Assembly (NCBI GenBank): GCA_935421135.1
Contig: OW285193.1
Coordinates: 2,973,996 to 3,037,995 of the forward strand
Direction: 5' to 3'
DNA from: Bugulina stolonifera
Lineage: Eukaryota > Bryozoa > Gymnolaemata > Cheilostomatida > Bugulidae
DNA: 64,000 bases
Both the position numbers and the translations under genes were made by a program. A model generated the notes under the pieces. The model had not been told where the DNA came from, searched no databases, and saw only the letters and a program-made list of their open reading frames with translations. Below are positions 37,001 through 49,300 of this stretch, piece after piece. The first letter of the stretch is position 1. Every line of letters starts with the position of its first letter.

Positions 37001-38925
37001 CGTGAGTCATCCCCTCTCTGAGCTACTCTCCAGTGCAATCTAATGCTAGTAGTACTTACTTGGGGTTCTCTTTGATCATATCCCAGTATTTTCCCTCTAC
37101 ACCTGTGTTTGTATGAATAAGCACCTTGTCAGCTTCCCCTTTCTTTAGAGCCGACATGATAGACAGCATCTCATGGAACCTCATAGCTGATTGGTTAAAC
37201 CTACAGGTTAGTATACATACAATTATACACTATTTCAGTAATAGTGTAGGAGCATTACTGGGTTTATACAGTACATGCACCACAGTTTGACCAGCTGAAC
37301 TAACATCCATGCTAATCAGAGTCAAACTGACTGTATTTTGGTGTTATCTAGATTTTATTTTGAGTTCTAGAGAACATGTCTAATCTATTCACTACATAGT
37401 AGTAGCTATGCTTTCAAATGATACTAAAATAATTGGGATTATACAGTACATAATAGGGACTTGCCTCACATAATGGTAAACATTTGGAATTATCGGCTCT
37501 TTGGTTGAGATAAGATCATTTATAATGGACCCATTTGCCTTCAGCTCATGGTACAACTTAGAAATAGCCTTAGCTACATGAGGTTTCACTGCTTTGTTAA
37601 ACTTCTCATTTGGTGTGGAGTCATCTACCTGCTTGGAAAAGATATAAACCTTATCAGAGTGTTATGTGCAGACAATCAGTAGCAAGGAAAATAAAATATA
37701 GTATTGCATGTTAAAGTTATTTATTCCGAGTTACTCTGTGAATGTTATGACCTAGGGCTTAAGATGCTTGCCTCTAGATCAGCCAGCCTGGGTACGATTC
37801 TCAGGCGATGACAAATTTTCAAGCTTAGGCTGACCACTCGGTCCCTGTGGATTAGGACTTAGCACAGTGGAGGACCCCTGCGTGTATACGATCTGCATAC
37901 AAGGAAAATATCCACCTCTGCCCTCTTCAAAACAAGAGCAGTCATATCACGGTGGGGCAGCTGAAATTGGCAGCACGGGCACTGTCTGTTTGGGTCTTGT
38001 AGCGCAATGCTTCACTATGGGTTCATAACAAGCAGTGACTGAAGAGTGATGGTAAGATCTTAGTAAGCTCATACGCCACTATAAATAAGTCACACCTTAG
38101 CAGCTGTACATAAAACTACCACAGACATACGGTGCTTGGTCATAAGAATTTGCCATTATTTCTATTGCTATTGCATGCATACTGAGGGCGTACATGTATG
38201 AGCACTGGCGCACTATGTTCCCCACTCTTAGCAACAGCCTTGAAACTGTACACGTGTACATAGCTAGCCCAAGATTCAAATGTACATGTTGCCATTCATT
38301 GTAGGCCAATGAGTCAACTAATAGTTTCTACTCCGTATTCATGTATTAAGCAGAGGAAATGACTACCAGTAGTGAGCTGTGAGCTGGCAAAAGTTTATTC
38401 TGATTTTGGTGTAGCAGTTAACTGCACATGGTGCAGTTTCACAGATTAGGTACAACATGTGCAGTAAGTTCAGCCTCCTTGCTGCATCTGACTATTACGG
38501 TTTTCCTAATAGAGAGTAGCAAACCTAAATTCGCATGAAATAAAAAGGAAATGAGGTAAAACCTTCCTGCAGAGCTCCCATCCTTATAATGGGCAGAACG
38601 ATTTTATGTCACTGCAGATATGCAATGAAGGTTGTTATAAAAAGAGGTAGGTAACATACATGCATAGAGTAAGTGTAGGTGTGTTAGTGTTAGTGTTAGT
38701 GTAGGTGTGTTAGTGTTAGTGTTAGTGTAGGTCTGCCCATGTACTTACGACTGAACTCTCTGCACTGGTAGGGTTTGGTATAGCTTCCACTGGTCTTTGC
38801 GTCTCTCGAATCACGACTGTATCAGTTGGAGACTGTGGAGAGCTGCCATAGTTGACCATGACCACCAGGATAACAACCATGGTGACCACTAGCAGTAGCC
38901 CAGCTGACTGGAATCTGTTGACCAT
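31098..38925 (-). CDS. DXD-motif glycosyltransferase (GT32/Gly_transf_sug-like), gene 2
   Basis: Seven exons, minus strand: 38925-38749, 37628-37465, 37200-37060, 36127-36037, 33045-32928, 32295-32119, 31306-31098. Phases agree and the product has 358 residues. The five last exons are exactly as long as those of the gene at 6417-16173 (141, 91, 118, 177, 209 bp), so the two are tandem duplicates. The start is MVNRFQSAGLLLVV..., a type II signal anchor, followed by a shorter stem than in the paralogue. GGIYLDND is at residues 197-204, with DND the expected DXD metal site. C-terminal blocks NGGELPQYALL and RSRWNILHLFYGH match the paralogue. Exon 2 ends AG|GCAAGT, a GC-AG intron, where the paralogue has AG|GTAAGT. 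An acceptor-like TGCAG about 28 bases before the ATG suggests a 5'UTR intron. Substrate unknown. Confidence 0.87.
31560..31805. repeat. (TACATG)n microsatellite
   Basis: Self-complementary hexamer repeat of ACATGT, with a few GTACGTGT variants and TATATTGTACATG interruptions placed symmetrically near both ends. Lies just upstream of the last coding exon, within the last intron of the second glycosyltransferase gene. The Met/Tyr, His/Val and Cys/Thr ORFs through it are artefacts of the repeat. Confidence 0.95.
34793..34852. repeat. Poly-C tract
   Basis: A pyrimidine tract including a run of about 19 C, with CCCCTCCCCCC flanks. Lies in the intron between exons 4 and 5 of the second glycosyltransferase gene. 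The opposite strand could form a G-quadruplex in DNA or, since the gene is on the minus strand, in the intron RNA. Confidence 0.85.
36186..36435 (+). mobile_element. tRNA-derived SINE
   Basis: GGTGGCTGAGTAGTCTAGCG (A box) and GTAGGTTCGAGTCC (B box) are spaced as in a leucine- or serine-type tRNA with a long variable arm. A tRNA-unrelated body ends in an (ATT)n-like tail near 36425. Sits about 60 bases upstream of exon 4 of the second glycosyltransferase gene, antisense to it. Confidence 0.8.
37740..38075 (+). mobile_element. tRNA-derived SINE, second family
   Basis: GACCTAGGGCTTAAGATGCTTGCCT (A-box region) followed by GGGTACGATTCTC (B-box-like), then a body of about 270 bases unlike the SINE at 36186. 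In intron 1 of the second glycosyltransferase gene. Confidence 0.6.
38677..38733. repeat. (GTTAGT)n microsatellite
   Basis: Short tandem of GTTAGT with GTAGGT variants directly beside the donor site of coding exon 1 of the second glycosyltransferase gene. Resembles but is not the metazoan telomere repeat TTAGGG. Confidence 0.8.
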
Positions 38926-38959
38926 TGTTTAGGTTCACCTCTACACCTGCATAGATATG

Positions 38960-39930
38960 TTAAAGGAAATGTCGTATAAAAAGTCATAGTCTCAACCCCT
39001 TGTCATATCCCTGTATTTTAATGATTTTTCACTGATAGATGCAGCAATATATACATGTATAATCAGATAGTCAGGGCATGTTGATCTCTATTTACATGTA
39101 TGTACAGGTCCTAGAAGCTAATGTTACTTGGGGGCGTGTAAGAAGGGGTACTAATCAATCAACACTGTGTGGAATTATAATTGATCAAAAAATCAAATTG
39201 AATTAGCATTGCAAAGGAAGCTGTTTTTTATAACGGGATGTTACATGTAATATCAGAGCAGGTTTGTATGCTTGAAGATAAAAACTGGGTATGTGTCACT
39301 AATCATGGCAGGCAGTAGCAAGTGATTCAACTTCCATGAAGTTATAAGTTGAAATCATTAACATGTTAGTTCCATTAAGGGCTACTGATGTAAAGTTATA
39401 TCTACTACAGCATCTCTCTTTGTGAAACATTATTGATAAATTATAAACCACCTGTTTTAGTCTTTATGAACTTTCTACATTAACATAAAAAATGTGCACA
39501 TACATTGTATTACTAAGCATTGTTATATCATTACTCCACATCATTACTTAGACAGTGTTACCTATTGCGTACACTTGCACTTACATGTACATGTACATGA
39601 CCTAACACAGTTGATATGGTGTAAACTTGGACTACATGTAGAGAGAAATACATGGCTAGCATATTATTTAATTTTAAGGTAACTTCAATATAATTATAAA
39701 TCAGACCTTTATTTCCTCTGTCTCCAACATGAATAGATGACAGTAAATTGGCAGTAACAATACAGCATGCTAACACATACACACACTATGTTGGCTGTTG
39801 TTGTATGAGAGACAAATCTATTCATACTGAGTCCTACTACATACTGAACAAATGTATTACATGTAGTACATACAACATAAGATGTACATTGCCGCTTGCA
39901 ATGTTGCATATCACTGAGTTACTAGGATTG
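38960..39930. other. Upstream of glycosyltransferase gene 2; no gene seen
   Basis: Any promoter and non-coding first exon of the second glycosyltransferase gene should lie here or further right, but no element can be pointed to with confidence. Confidence 0.4.
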
Positions 39931-39936
39931 TATCAC

Positions 39937-40138
39937 TGTGTTACTGCATTACTGCATTACTGTGTTACTGCATTACTGTGTTACTGTATTGCTGTGTTAC
40001 TGTATTACTGTATTATTGTACTACTGCACTACTGTATTACTGTGTTACTGTATTGCTGTATTATTGGGTTACTGTACTACTGTATCACTGTTGTATTACT
40101 GTACTACTGTATTACTGTACTACTGTATTACTGTAGAA
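39937..40138. repeat. 8-bp tandem repeat (TACTGTRT)n
   Basis: About 25 copies of TACTGCAT/TACTGTGT/TACTGTAT units. The Leu/Tyr/Cys-rich ORFs over it come from the repeat. Confidence 0.9.
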
Positions 40139-40199
40139 GCAAACCGCGCTGTCAGCTAGGCTGCTGCCAATACTTGAAAATCATTCCAGTTCCAATACT

Positions 40200-43100
40200 T
40201 CCCAGAACCCTGTAGTCATGACCGACATCCAGTATATCTAACTAACACTAATATCCAACACCGATATTTGCAATATCCAATAGTATTCCGTACGATATTG
40301 GTATCAACTACACTGTAGTACGTGTAATTATTTGACCTCTAACCTATGTCATCGGTTATGCATGTAGTTGGAAGCCCCTTCTTATCAAATGTGTGCTTTT
40401 TGTATTATTTTATAGCCACAGTACAACTAAATTTCTATGGTACCGTTATCTCTAAGAAATTGTGTTCTCGTTTTAAATGATTACTAATTATTTTTCATTA
40501 GGCCGTTAGTACAATACTTACGTGGTCATGTGGGCAAACATTGTGTATTATTTACTCAAATTCATTCCAGAGTTAAAAGGAATAGGCAGGCATACCAGTA
40601 GAGTAGGAATACAATCTAATTATATTGAATAATCAATTATAACCTAAAAAGGTACCAATTCCTTAGAGATACAAGTGTAGTATTTAGTAGACCTACATGT
40701 ATATTACAGTCCACACTTATTTTATAAATTATACATAGCCAACACAACTCCCCAAAAATTCTTTGTGACCATTTCTTGAGCACTCTACCTGGGAGATACA
40801 CTGAGCTGCTAGCTTTGTGCAATTCTCGCTGTCTTTGGCAGCTTGAGAACTCTGGTTCAGTGTGTTTCACACCTTTTAGTTATGCTTTGCTGAAAATATA
40901 CATGTACAGTAATTGCCAAGCCTTGCTCCTAGGCATATCTCTGAGCTGCACTGATGAGGTGTCAAACACCAAAACAGTACACTGTATACAGATTGAGTAT
41001 TACATGTTGTATATTATTTATAAATTATTTTAACAACTGGAAAAAAATACTACAATGTACATTTTACTAGTGTGCTCATTAGTATAGGTTCTATAAAGCG
41101 ATGACCCCTCCCCTCCCCCCCCCCCCCCCCCTTATAATAACAACATGTTCTGCCAAACTAAGACTACCAATTCAGCTCTTACTGCACAAGGTTAGTTTCG
41201 GCTCAACAAATCCTAACTGAATATTTTAAAGGAAAATATTTCATTTCACCATTCTAAGGTCTTGATATACTTACTTTACATACTATACTTACTACACTGA
41301 CTGCACTTACTACAGTGTATAATACTTACTACAGCTACATGTAAGTTGGTTGTGCCAAATTAAAATACTTTGTAATACAATTAGCTTCGTATTATTCACT
41401 TATTTTATTTTCAGCTCCTAAGTTCATATCCAAATAGTTTAAGATGTGTAACTTTAGTCGAGTCCTGAAGGTCATTGTCATAATATGTGCTAAGTTTTTC
41501 CTCAATAGTGCATCAAGGAAATTGCTTGAAACCTGATCCCTAAGCACTGTCAAAAAATCATGTCTTGCAGTGCACCCTTTTCCACTTACCTTAAAGCAAT
41601 AGTTCTCAGTCTATGTTCCAAAGAAATTGCTTCCGCAGAGGAATTACACGGCAACTTTACAATGCTGTAGCTTTCATATTCACCTTTAAAGCATATCTAC
41701 TACTACGACAGTTTATACTACTAGATGGGTTGATACAACCAACAGATATATATGTTAGTATAGGATTGACTGCATGCTAGCTGTAGGTTGGGCCCGCCTG
41801 CTTTTAACCCACTGATAAGTGTTAGCAAACTGAATAGATAATGGTATAATAATTATACATGAGTAGTTATCAGACCATTGTATATCCAAGCAGGGCATAC
41901 TTTACATCTAACTATGTTATAGGTCCATATAGATAAGACAATGACTAGGATTACAATTTTGTGTATTATAATGCACTAGGCCCACTCACTATATAACTTT
42001 TGCGTAGGAAGCTTTAAGTGAACAAAGTACACTGAGTGAAGTGAAAAAAATTGGCATTCAAAAGAGAAATAAAGCACACATGCAAGTGATTTTCTAGCAT
42101 CGTTCTGCGCCAGCTTGCCATTCTCTCCATGCTGTGCACCTTTTATTTTATCAGAGAAACTTTAAAAGTACAAGAATTAACATTTGAACTTCCTATTTTT
42201 CTATGAAAATAGAGATCCCTCTATGTTTCAGTTGTGGATTAAGCTGTGTGGAAGTAAAAACAAGTCACGGCTGAAATGATAATATAGCTTAATACACTCT
42301 ACTTTACATGTGTGCCTAGTTTCTATATACAGTAGCTACATGGAAATAGTTGTCAATGTTTGGAGAAAGCGTTCAAATAGAGGCTAAGCTCAGCTCTGAA
42401 TGGTTTCTAAAATCATAAGATTAGTAATCAAGAGTATGTGATATATGTGCAGTGAGACTACCTTTGCCTCCAGTAATGGTATGGTGTGAATTATTAAATT
42501 CTGCATCAATTATTTACATGTAAATTGTAACAATTATTATGATGTGCAGCAGCAGCATGTACGTAGTGTATTCGTATGTATTGGCTTTACTTAAATAGTA
42601 GAGTGATAGGATGCTTATTGTCTTTCTAGGACTCCAACAACTTGTGAAAGAGGGGACAACTTCTATGTAGGCTTGAAACTAGACAAGGAAAATTTATTTC
42701 TAAGCAAGTATAATATATAGTGTACATCCACTATATTTTATTGCTATACTTAAGTGCGCTAATATAATTGAGCCAAAATTTATTTAGTTTCCCTAGAACT
42801 CCTTCACTATAGAATCTTTGGTATGATATATAACATAGTTAGAGTAGCAACTCTTCTTCATTACGCACTAATATATTGATACAATAATACAGGTATATTA
42901 CACTTACCTTACCTAAAGTGATTACTGGACTATCTCTACTTACCACTGTGTGAATTACTATGCAGTTGTACCTACTGCTGATTTCTAAACTTACCATGTG
43001 TGGAATAATTATCAGAGTTATCATTCCATGTACATTATATGTTACAATCCAAAAGGAGGAGACAACACCTTAGTCTTCTTATTATAGCACGAGCACCTCT

Positions 43101-46100
43101 AAGTATACAGGTGATACTCCAGTTATCAGCTGCTCTGCTCTACTACAGTAATAAGTGTTAGCTCTAAGTCTGGTAGAATGTGACACTCCGCACACCATTT
43201 CTGTGTATACATCCACTCAATGCTTAGCTGTGGGTAGAGCCTCGGATCTGGTCTATACTCAAAATGTTTCTTTTTTTTGTATTATTTAGTTGTAATTTCA
43301 CTAACTGAAATGAAACTGTACAGTTGTACCGTAACCATGTGACTATTGTCATACTTAACGTCATATCGTAACACCTCTGAAATTTGTATTGACTAAAATC
43401 TTCTTCTTACAACTATATAATAGTGATAACAATAGATACAATACAATACATTATATAATATTTTATATTATTATATTATTTTTATGCACGGGCAATGGGG
43501 GCGTAACTCCTAATGATAACAGTACAATGATGATTCTGCCCACAGTTTACTGAACACACACAACCCAAAAAAGGGTGTCGCACAAAATACCTACCACTGC
43601 CAAATGCCTCAACACTTTCCACACACTTTCACCAAGGTGTCAACACTATATGCTGCAATTTATACGTTATAATAACAACAAGTTCTCCTCTACCATGGAC
43701 ACAAACTTTCAAACAGCGTACCGGAAGTTGGTCTGCGCTACTCCAAGCTCCAAAATACTTTTTTCAAGAAGTAGTTCAAAGATACACAGAATAATTTTTT
43801 ATCATTATAAAAATGTTTATTTTTAATATTTTATTTAATATAAAAAATTCATCAACTGTTTACAGCACTTGAACATATATGCTTGTATAACTATTTGGGT
43901 TTTTCGAACTAATCCCATTGGCTAGGCTGTTGGAATGTAAACAAAAAGTCATGTGAACGTCGGCTGCTGTCCTTTGAGAGAGAAGACAACTTTTTATGAT
44001 AAGCGACTGAGTACCTAAATGTTAATCATTGTGTCGACAAGATGGGCGGCCGCCTGCTTTCCTCATATATCAAAGATATCATTCATAACCTCAGTCTATT
44101 TGTATTAGCCGCGAATTTCGAATGCAGACAACTGAACTGGTCACATACTCACATTGCCAAATATTGCCCACTTTAAACAACAAACAGCTCTGCTTTTTCA
44201 TATCTCCAGTCTCTTCCTACACCAGAATACTAGTAGTAGACATTTTAACAACATCAATTTGTGTGGCTTGAAGCTAAATGTCACAATGACTAGCAAAATG
44301 AAGCGTGAAGCAGCGAAATGGTTGGTAGAGTACAACTAAACTGAAATTGTAAATTGAAATTCGAATTGGTTTCTATTTTTTAGTTGTTAAAATTTGCTAG
44401 TTATATTTATATATTAAATTTATAGTATTCAATTAATATTATAAATTAATTATATCAAATTTATTAAATTTGTATTCATCGTTTTGCTGATTGATATTTT
44501 TGTTTGTTCAACTAAACAACTAAACTTGGGAAAATTTTGTAAAAAAAAATAAAATGACATCATTCCGTGCAAAAAAACATAAAACAATCTATCTTATCTT
44601 TTGAAAATCAATTTATATACGTCTTTCACAAAATTCAAATTGTTTATGTGCTAATATAATACAAAATTATCAGCTTATTAACATCTTTGGTCTACTGCTT
44701 CATGTTGTACGATATTGTAATTTGAATTAGACTTACTGAGGTGAGACAGACCTGAAATAAGTTGTGTATAAAAATATCAAGCTATATCAATAGTATATGT
44801 CAATTATACATAGGATAATTTTTATGCGATAATAATTACATGTAGGTCATGATCAATGTATATGCACGGTATATGTGAAGTAAATGGTCTAGATCACAAA
44901 CTATTAGCTTGCGGGTGTCACAATACCCATACATGGTTGTGCTTCATGGTCATTCAAATGCGGGTCTATAAGCCTCGAGTTCTAATTCCAATGATGGTCA
45001 GTTTGTGCCAACGTCAACTTCCTTCGGCAGGCCATGTGGGCTTGCATTGAGAATTTGGTTATTCCACTATGTCATTATACCCGTTGAACATGGAGTAGAC
45101 AATGATATCTCATCTTCACTGTCAGAGTTTACTGCCAAATTCCTAAACATCAACAATACTATTAAATACTATTAAATAATTATCAAGCGCCGTTTGATGA
45201 GCAAAGTGTTATTGTTTATTTATCAAATTTTTATAAACAGACTTAAATTGTTTACTCTTGGTCCATCTCAATGCAACATACATGTATAAGAGATGTAACT
45301 TATTATATCGAAAAATCAATGATTTCACATTTATAGGTGCTCAGGAAACATCTTTGCTAAGAGTTGTATCCTAGCCTATGCAATTAAAATTAAGGCCGAA
45401 ACAGACTAGCAAAGTTCACGTGGTTATTTACCGCAAAATGACAGTGGAGCGGCAAGGCATCACAGAATTGGACAAAGATCCCAAATTGAGTTGCTGTTAC
45501 GATGTTGTGTGCATACACATTGACATGTGGAAATAGATAGCGTTCATGAAGGAAATGTACATGAAGCTAGTGTTTTGTTCAGTCAGGAAATAACAGTTAC
45601 TAAATACATTGCACATACTAACAAAACTTCTATATGTTGAGGCTGGGGTTCACAGTCAGAGCGGACGACTTACAACAAAAGGGAAAGCAACTCATTTAAT
45701 ACGGATTCACTAAATATTCGCTACAAATCATTATAACATGCACAAAGTTTCTTGTTGCATTTTTAGTGATTGTTAATGCCTCATCTGGTGGATATAAAAT
45801 CGTCACACTGACAAAATGTAGTTATAGCGTGGCTAAAACATTTGCTAGTCTTGTTCAGCCTTGGACATATCTCAACTCAATAGCCTGGTGGCTTCATATT
45901 AGTCATAATAGGCTGCGTTGAGGATAAGTATCAGTGCTGACTAAATTGCATAGTGAGAATAAAGACCTTTGTTATAAAATTCTCTCCGTACCTACTTTAG
46001 TCCTTGCAAGAAAAGAGGTTCTCCTTAGTAGCTAACACGATCTGCAACCTCCATCGTACTCTATCCTCAGTATCCTCTTTTTTAACGGCCATTTTCTAAA
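40200..46100. other. No gene identified; includes the outer left arm of the giant transposon
   Basis: Short ORFs without domains. A C-homopolymer of about 18 lies at 41113-41131. The left inverted repeat of the giant element must extend left from 46110, because the right copy still matches at the window edge; its outer end is somewhere in this stretch. Regions around 43950-44060 and 45370-45480 are less AT-rich and could hold 5' exons of the transposase, but no domain such as a THAP zinc finger could be read. Confidence 0.4.
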
Positions 46101-46109
46101 TACTGTTTG

Positions 46110-46363
46110 GCAAAGTAGAAATTAGTGTTATTTTAATTATGTACAATATGTAAAGCTTTTTCTTGGGTTAAGGTCAATATTGTATTATTTCAACTGGAAA
46201 TCTTTACTGTATGTGAGGAATAATTGTTTTTAATATTTTATAGGCTGAAAGAACATTATCAATTCAGGCAACCTTCTACTCTCTATCAACATGTTACACT
46301 CGCTGCTCTATATGACGACTACAAGATGAGCTGCACCAGTGCCTTAATTCCATATCTATCCTT
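46110..46363 (+). repeat. Left terminal inverted repeat (inner part)
   Basis: Matches the reverse complement of 63750-64000 with two substitutions and one 3-base indel. The similarity stops abruptly at ...CTATCCTT; beyond it the two sides are unrelated. The indel is in the exon and keeps the frame (QPST versus QPT). Contains the acceptor TTTTATAG and the first 40 codons of the transposase's first visible exon. Confidence 0.92.
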
Positions 46364-49300
46364 GCCAAAGATATTATTTAAGGTATTACACATTATGAAA
46401 TTTAAATAAAAACGTTATGTGACTTTGTATTCAATGATGATCATGACAAAGCCTATGATTAAAATGTTCTTCTGATTGGAAGTCTTGCAATAAGCACCTG
46501 ATATTACAACACCGCTACGCAGATTGTACAAAACAGAAAAAATTTAGACAGAAGCCAAGCTACACGACAATAGCTTTCCACAACATAGAAATGTTCCATT
46601 CTATTTGGAACTTGGGCATACTTGCATAGTGTTAGTAATTACAGTTAACTACTGTTGTGTAGCCTATAGGTAAAGCTTTGCTAGTCGCTCCATCGCAATG
46701 CAGTCTACAATTATAGCTTCGACTTTGCTATACATAATCAATAACATCAAGACTCGCTACATTATTCGAACACTGCACATGTGTTGAAAGTGTCTCAACA
46801 ATTAACAATTCGATTAAAAGCAAAATTTATAGTTGCAGTAGCTTAATCATGTTATACAATTTTTTGTAGGTCTTTCCACTCATTACTACGCATTCCACCA
46901 AAAGACGGGGCATACGCGTGACAGTATATCAAGGTTTAGAGAGAATACCGTCCGAGACTCCTGCCGATCATGATTACACCAGGCAAGCCACCAATAGAGC
47001 AGAAGCATCACTTATCAAAGTATGTAGCTTATGACTTAGTGATTAGTTCCAGGCATCACTAAATAATCTAATAAACGGGCGATTCTGCGTAATACTGTGT
47101 TCACTGAAACTTGATGGCATTAAGATCCTCGTAGCAAGCTTGTTTGAACAGATGGGGTCTCATTTTTCAGAGCAAACGTCCATTTGCTGATGTCACCAAT
47201 GTAGTTAGTGATGTGGAGAATCCTGATGATGACACAGATGCAGACCCAGACTATATTCCTTCAGATGCCAAAAAGAAGACAAACGATGAGCATCATACAA
47301 ATGTAGAAGAATTGAAGAGGCTACTTCCATCAGAGTTGTCATCTGACAAAGCTTGGATGGACCTGTTTAACCACCAGCTCAGAAATTGTGGTACTAGCCG
47401 TCGCTGGGATGTGAGGTACAGCTGTTTTGTGTTATTCAGATGTTAAATATATGCATTGATTTTCCGAGGAAAATACATTAGAACCGAGAGGTAATTTATG
47501 GTCGCTATTGCTATGCTGTAACTGGACAAATCTACTAGTTGTTGGTCATAAGTTATAAGTTGTTGTACTTGTTTCAACTTGCATCTGTTAAAGATCTCGA
47601 TTCCACATGCAACATTGTTATTGTCTGTATATATACATGTATACCTCTAACCATAGCTAACATCAGTGGTTAAAAGTTACTATGGATTTTGACCATACTT
47701 GTTATGTTATGTAATGTTCATGTTGCAAAGTGGCCATTGATTAGTGCCTCGTGTGCAATGTTTCAGTACACATGTAGGTTCCATACCCAATGAAGGTTAC
47801 TTTTAGCATTGCGGAGCCGGTGTAGTCTAAGCAATCAGACCCCAGTCGAGAATGAACGTAGTCAATTGCAGCTCATAAAACTACATTACGTGAAGAATAA
47901 TATTAATTGTTTAAAATACTTATTTAATGGTTTCTTCATTAGCCATTTTACATGTACTTGCAGCATGATCCATCTTGCCATGGATCTCTTCACTAGGTCT
48001 CCAACCGCCTATGAGAATCTAAAGGCAACACTACGTCTACCTAGCGCTAAACATCTCCAGAGATACAAAAATTTTGTGTCTCAGCTGCCCGGGATTAATC
48101 CAGAAAACCTGCACTGGATGTTACTTGAAGCCAACAGAAGGGAACTATGCAAGCGTGGAAGAAAAGGATTTCTCGTTTTTGATGAAATGTCAATCCAGGT
48201 ATGCTTACTAAAATATACCATCACACCAGAATTTTAACAGTTTGTAATGAATGAGATGTTTAGAATTGGATAACTGTTCTGAAAAGACTAGGTAAGGTCG
48301 CAAATAGAAATGTTTACATAATGTCATAATCTATCATTCTGGGTCATTAGCTTACTAAACTTGTAAATTTTTTTGGTAGACTGAAAATTTACTTTGCAGC
48401 GAGATCTACAAATGGTATCAGCAAAGGAGGACTCGAAGCTCATAGGCATGACTGATTATGGTAAATGTAATGGCCAACACATGCTAAGGAAATCAGGTAA
48501 ACTTCCAACTCAACATAGCAAGTTATGGCATTGTAATTTATAGTAACCAGTGTTCAAATTGGAAAAATTGAGGTGGGCACACGGTACATGTGATCTTACA
48601 GATTAGTATTGTATAGCCATCCACTTAATCTTATGGTAGCTAAGAACTTAGTGAACTACTAAAATGAAAAAAATATCCTCTGGTGAGAATTGAACTCCGC
48701 ACCCTACCACTCCACTATCAGGTTCACAGCAACTAGCTGTTAAAATGAGGGTACACACCTGCTGACCGTATAACCACTAAAATTGAGGTGGGTACACACC
48801 GTATACCCCTGTATAACCACACTTCGAACACTGGTAGTAATCCATATACGTGTCATGTAATTCATTAGCCTTTTATAGAAATTCAATTTCAATGGCAGAA
48901 AATAATTGTAATACTACACATTGTTGATACCTTTATCAAACAAACAAGCAGTTTGCCAGTTTATCAAGGACTCGTGGTGCATCAAAAAATTCGATTTCTT
49001 TTACTGCAGGTGGCCTTCATACCCTGGCGTCCCATGTACTACAGTTTATCTTCCTCGGCTACACAGGCTTCAAGTGGCCTGTAGCGTACTATGCAACAAC
49101 AGAAGCTGTGGCGTCTGAGCTTATGGTTCTTGTGTGGCAACTCATTAACACGCTGCGTACCTACGATTTTACAGTAAGTTTGTGGACACAGTATTCACAC
49201 TGTTGTTAAAGCGTTAATGCCTAAATGGTGAACAATACTTGGTCATTTAGTATGTTTAGAAATATTTATAAACCTTTGAAGTAACTGCATCTCCTGCAAT

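Noticed and set aside
38677..38733. Telomere-type repeat
   Set aside because: The unit is GTTAGT/GTAGGT and only about 55 bp long; internal microsatellite.
46224..46409. Small stand-alone gene at the left inverted repeat
   Set aside because: The frame begins inside an intron without ATG; acceptor and donor sites and phase make it an internal exon of the transposase.
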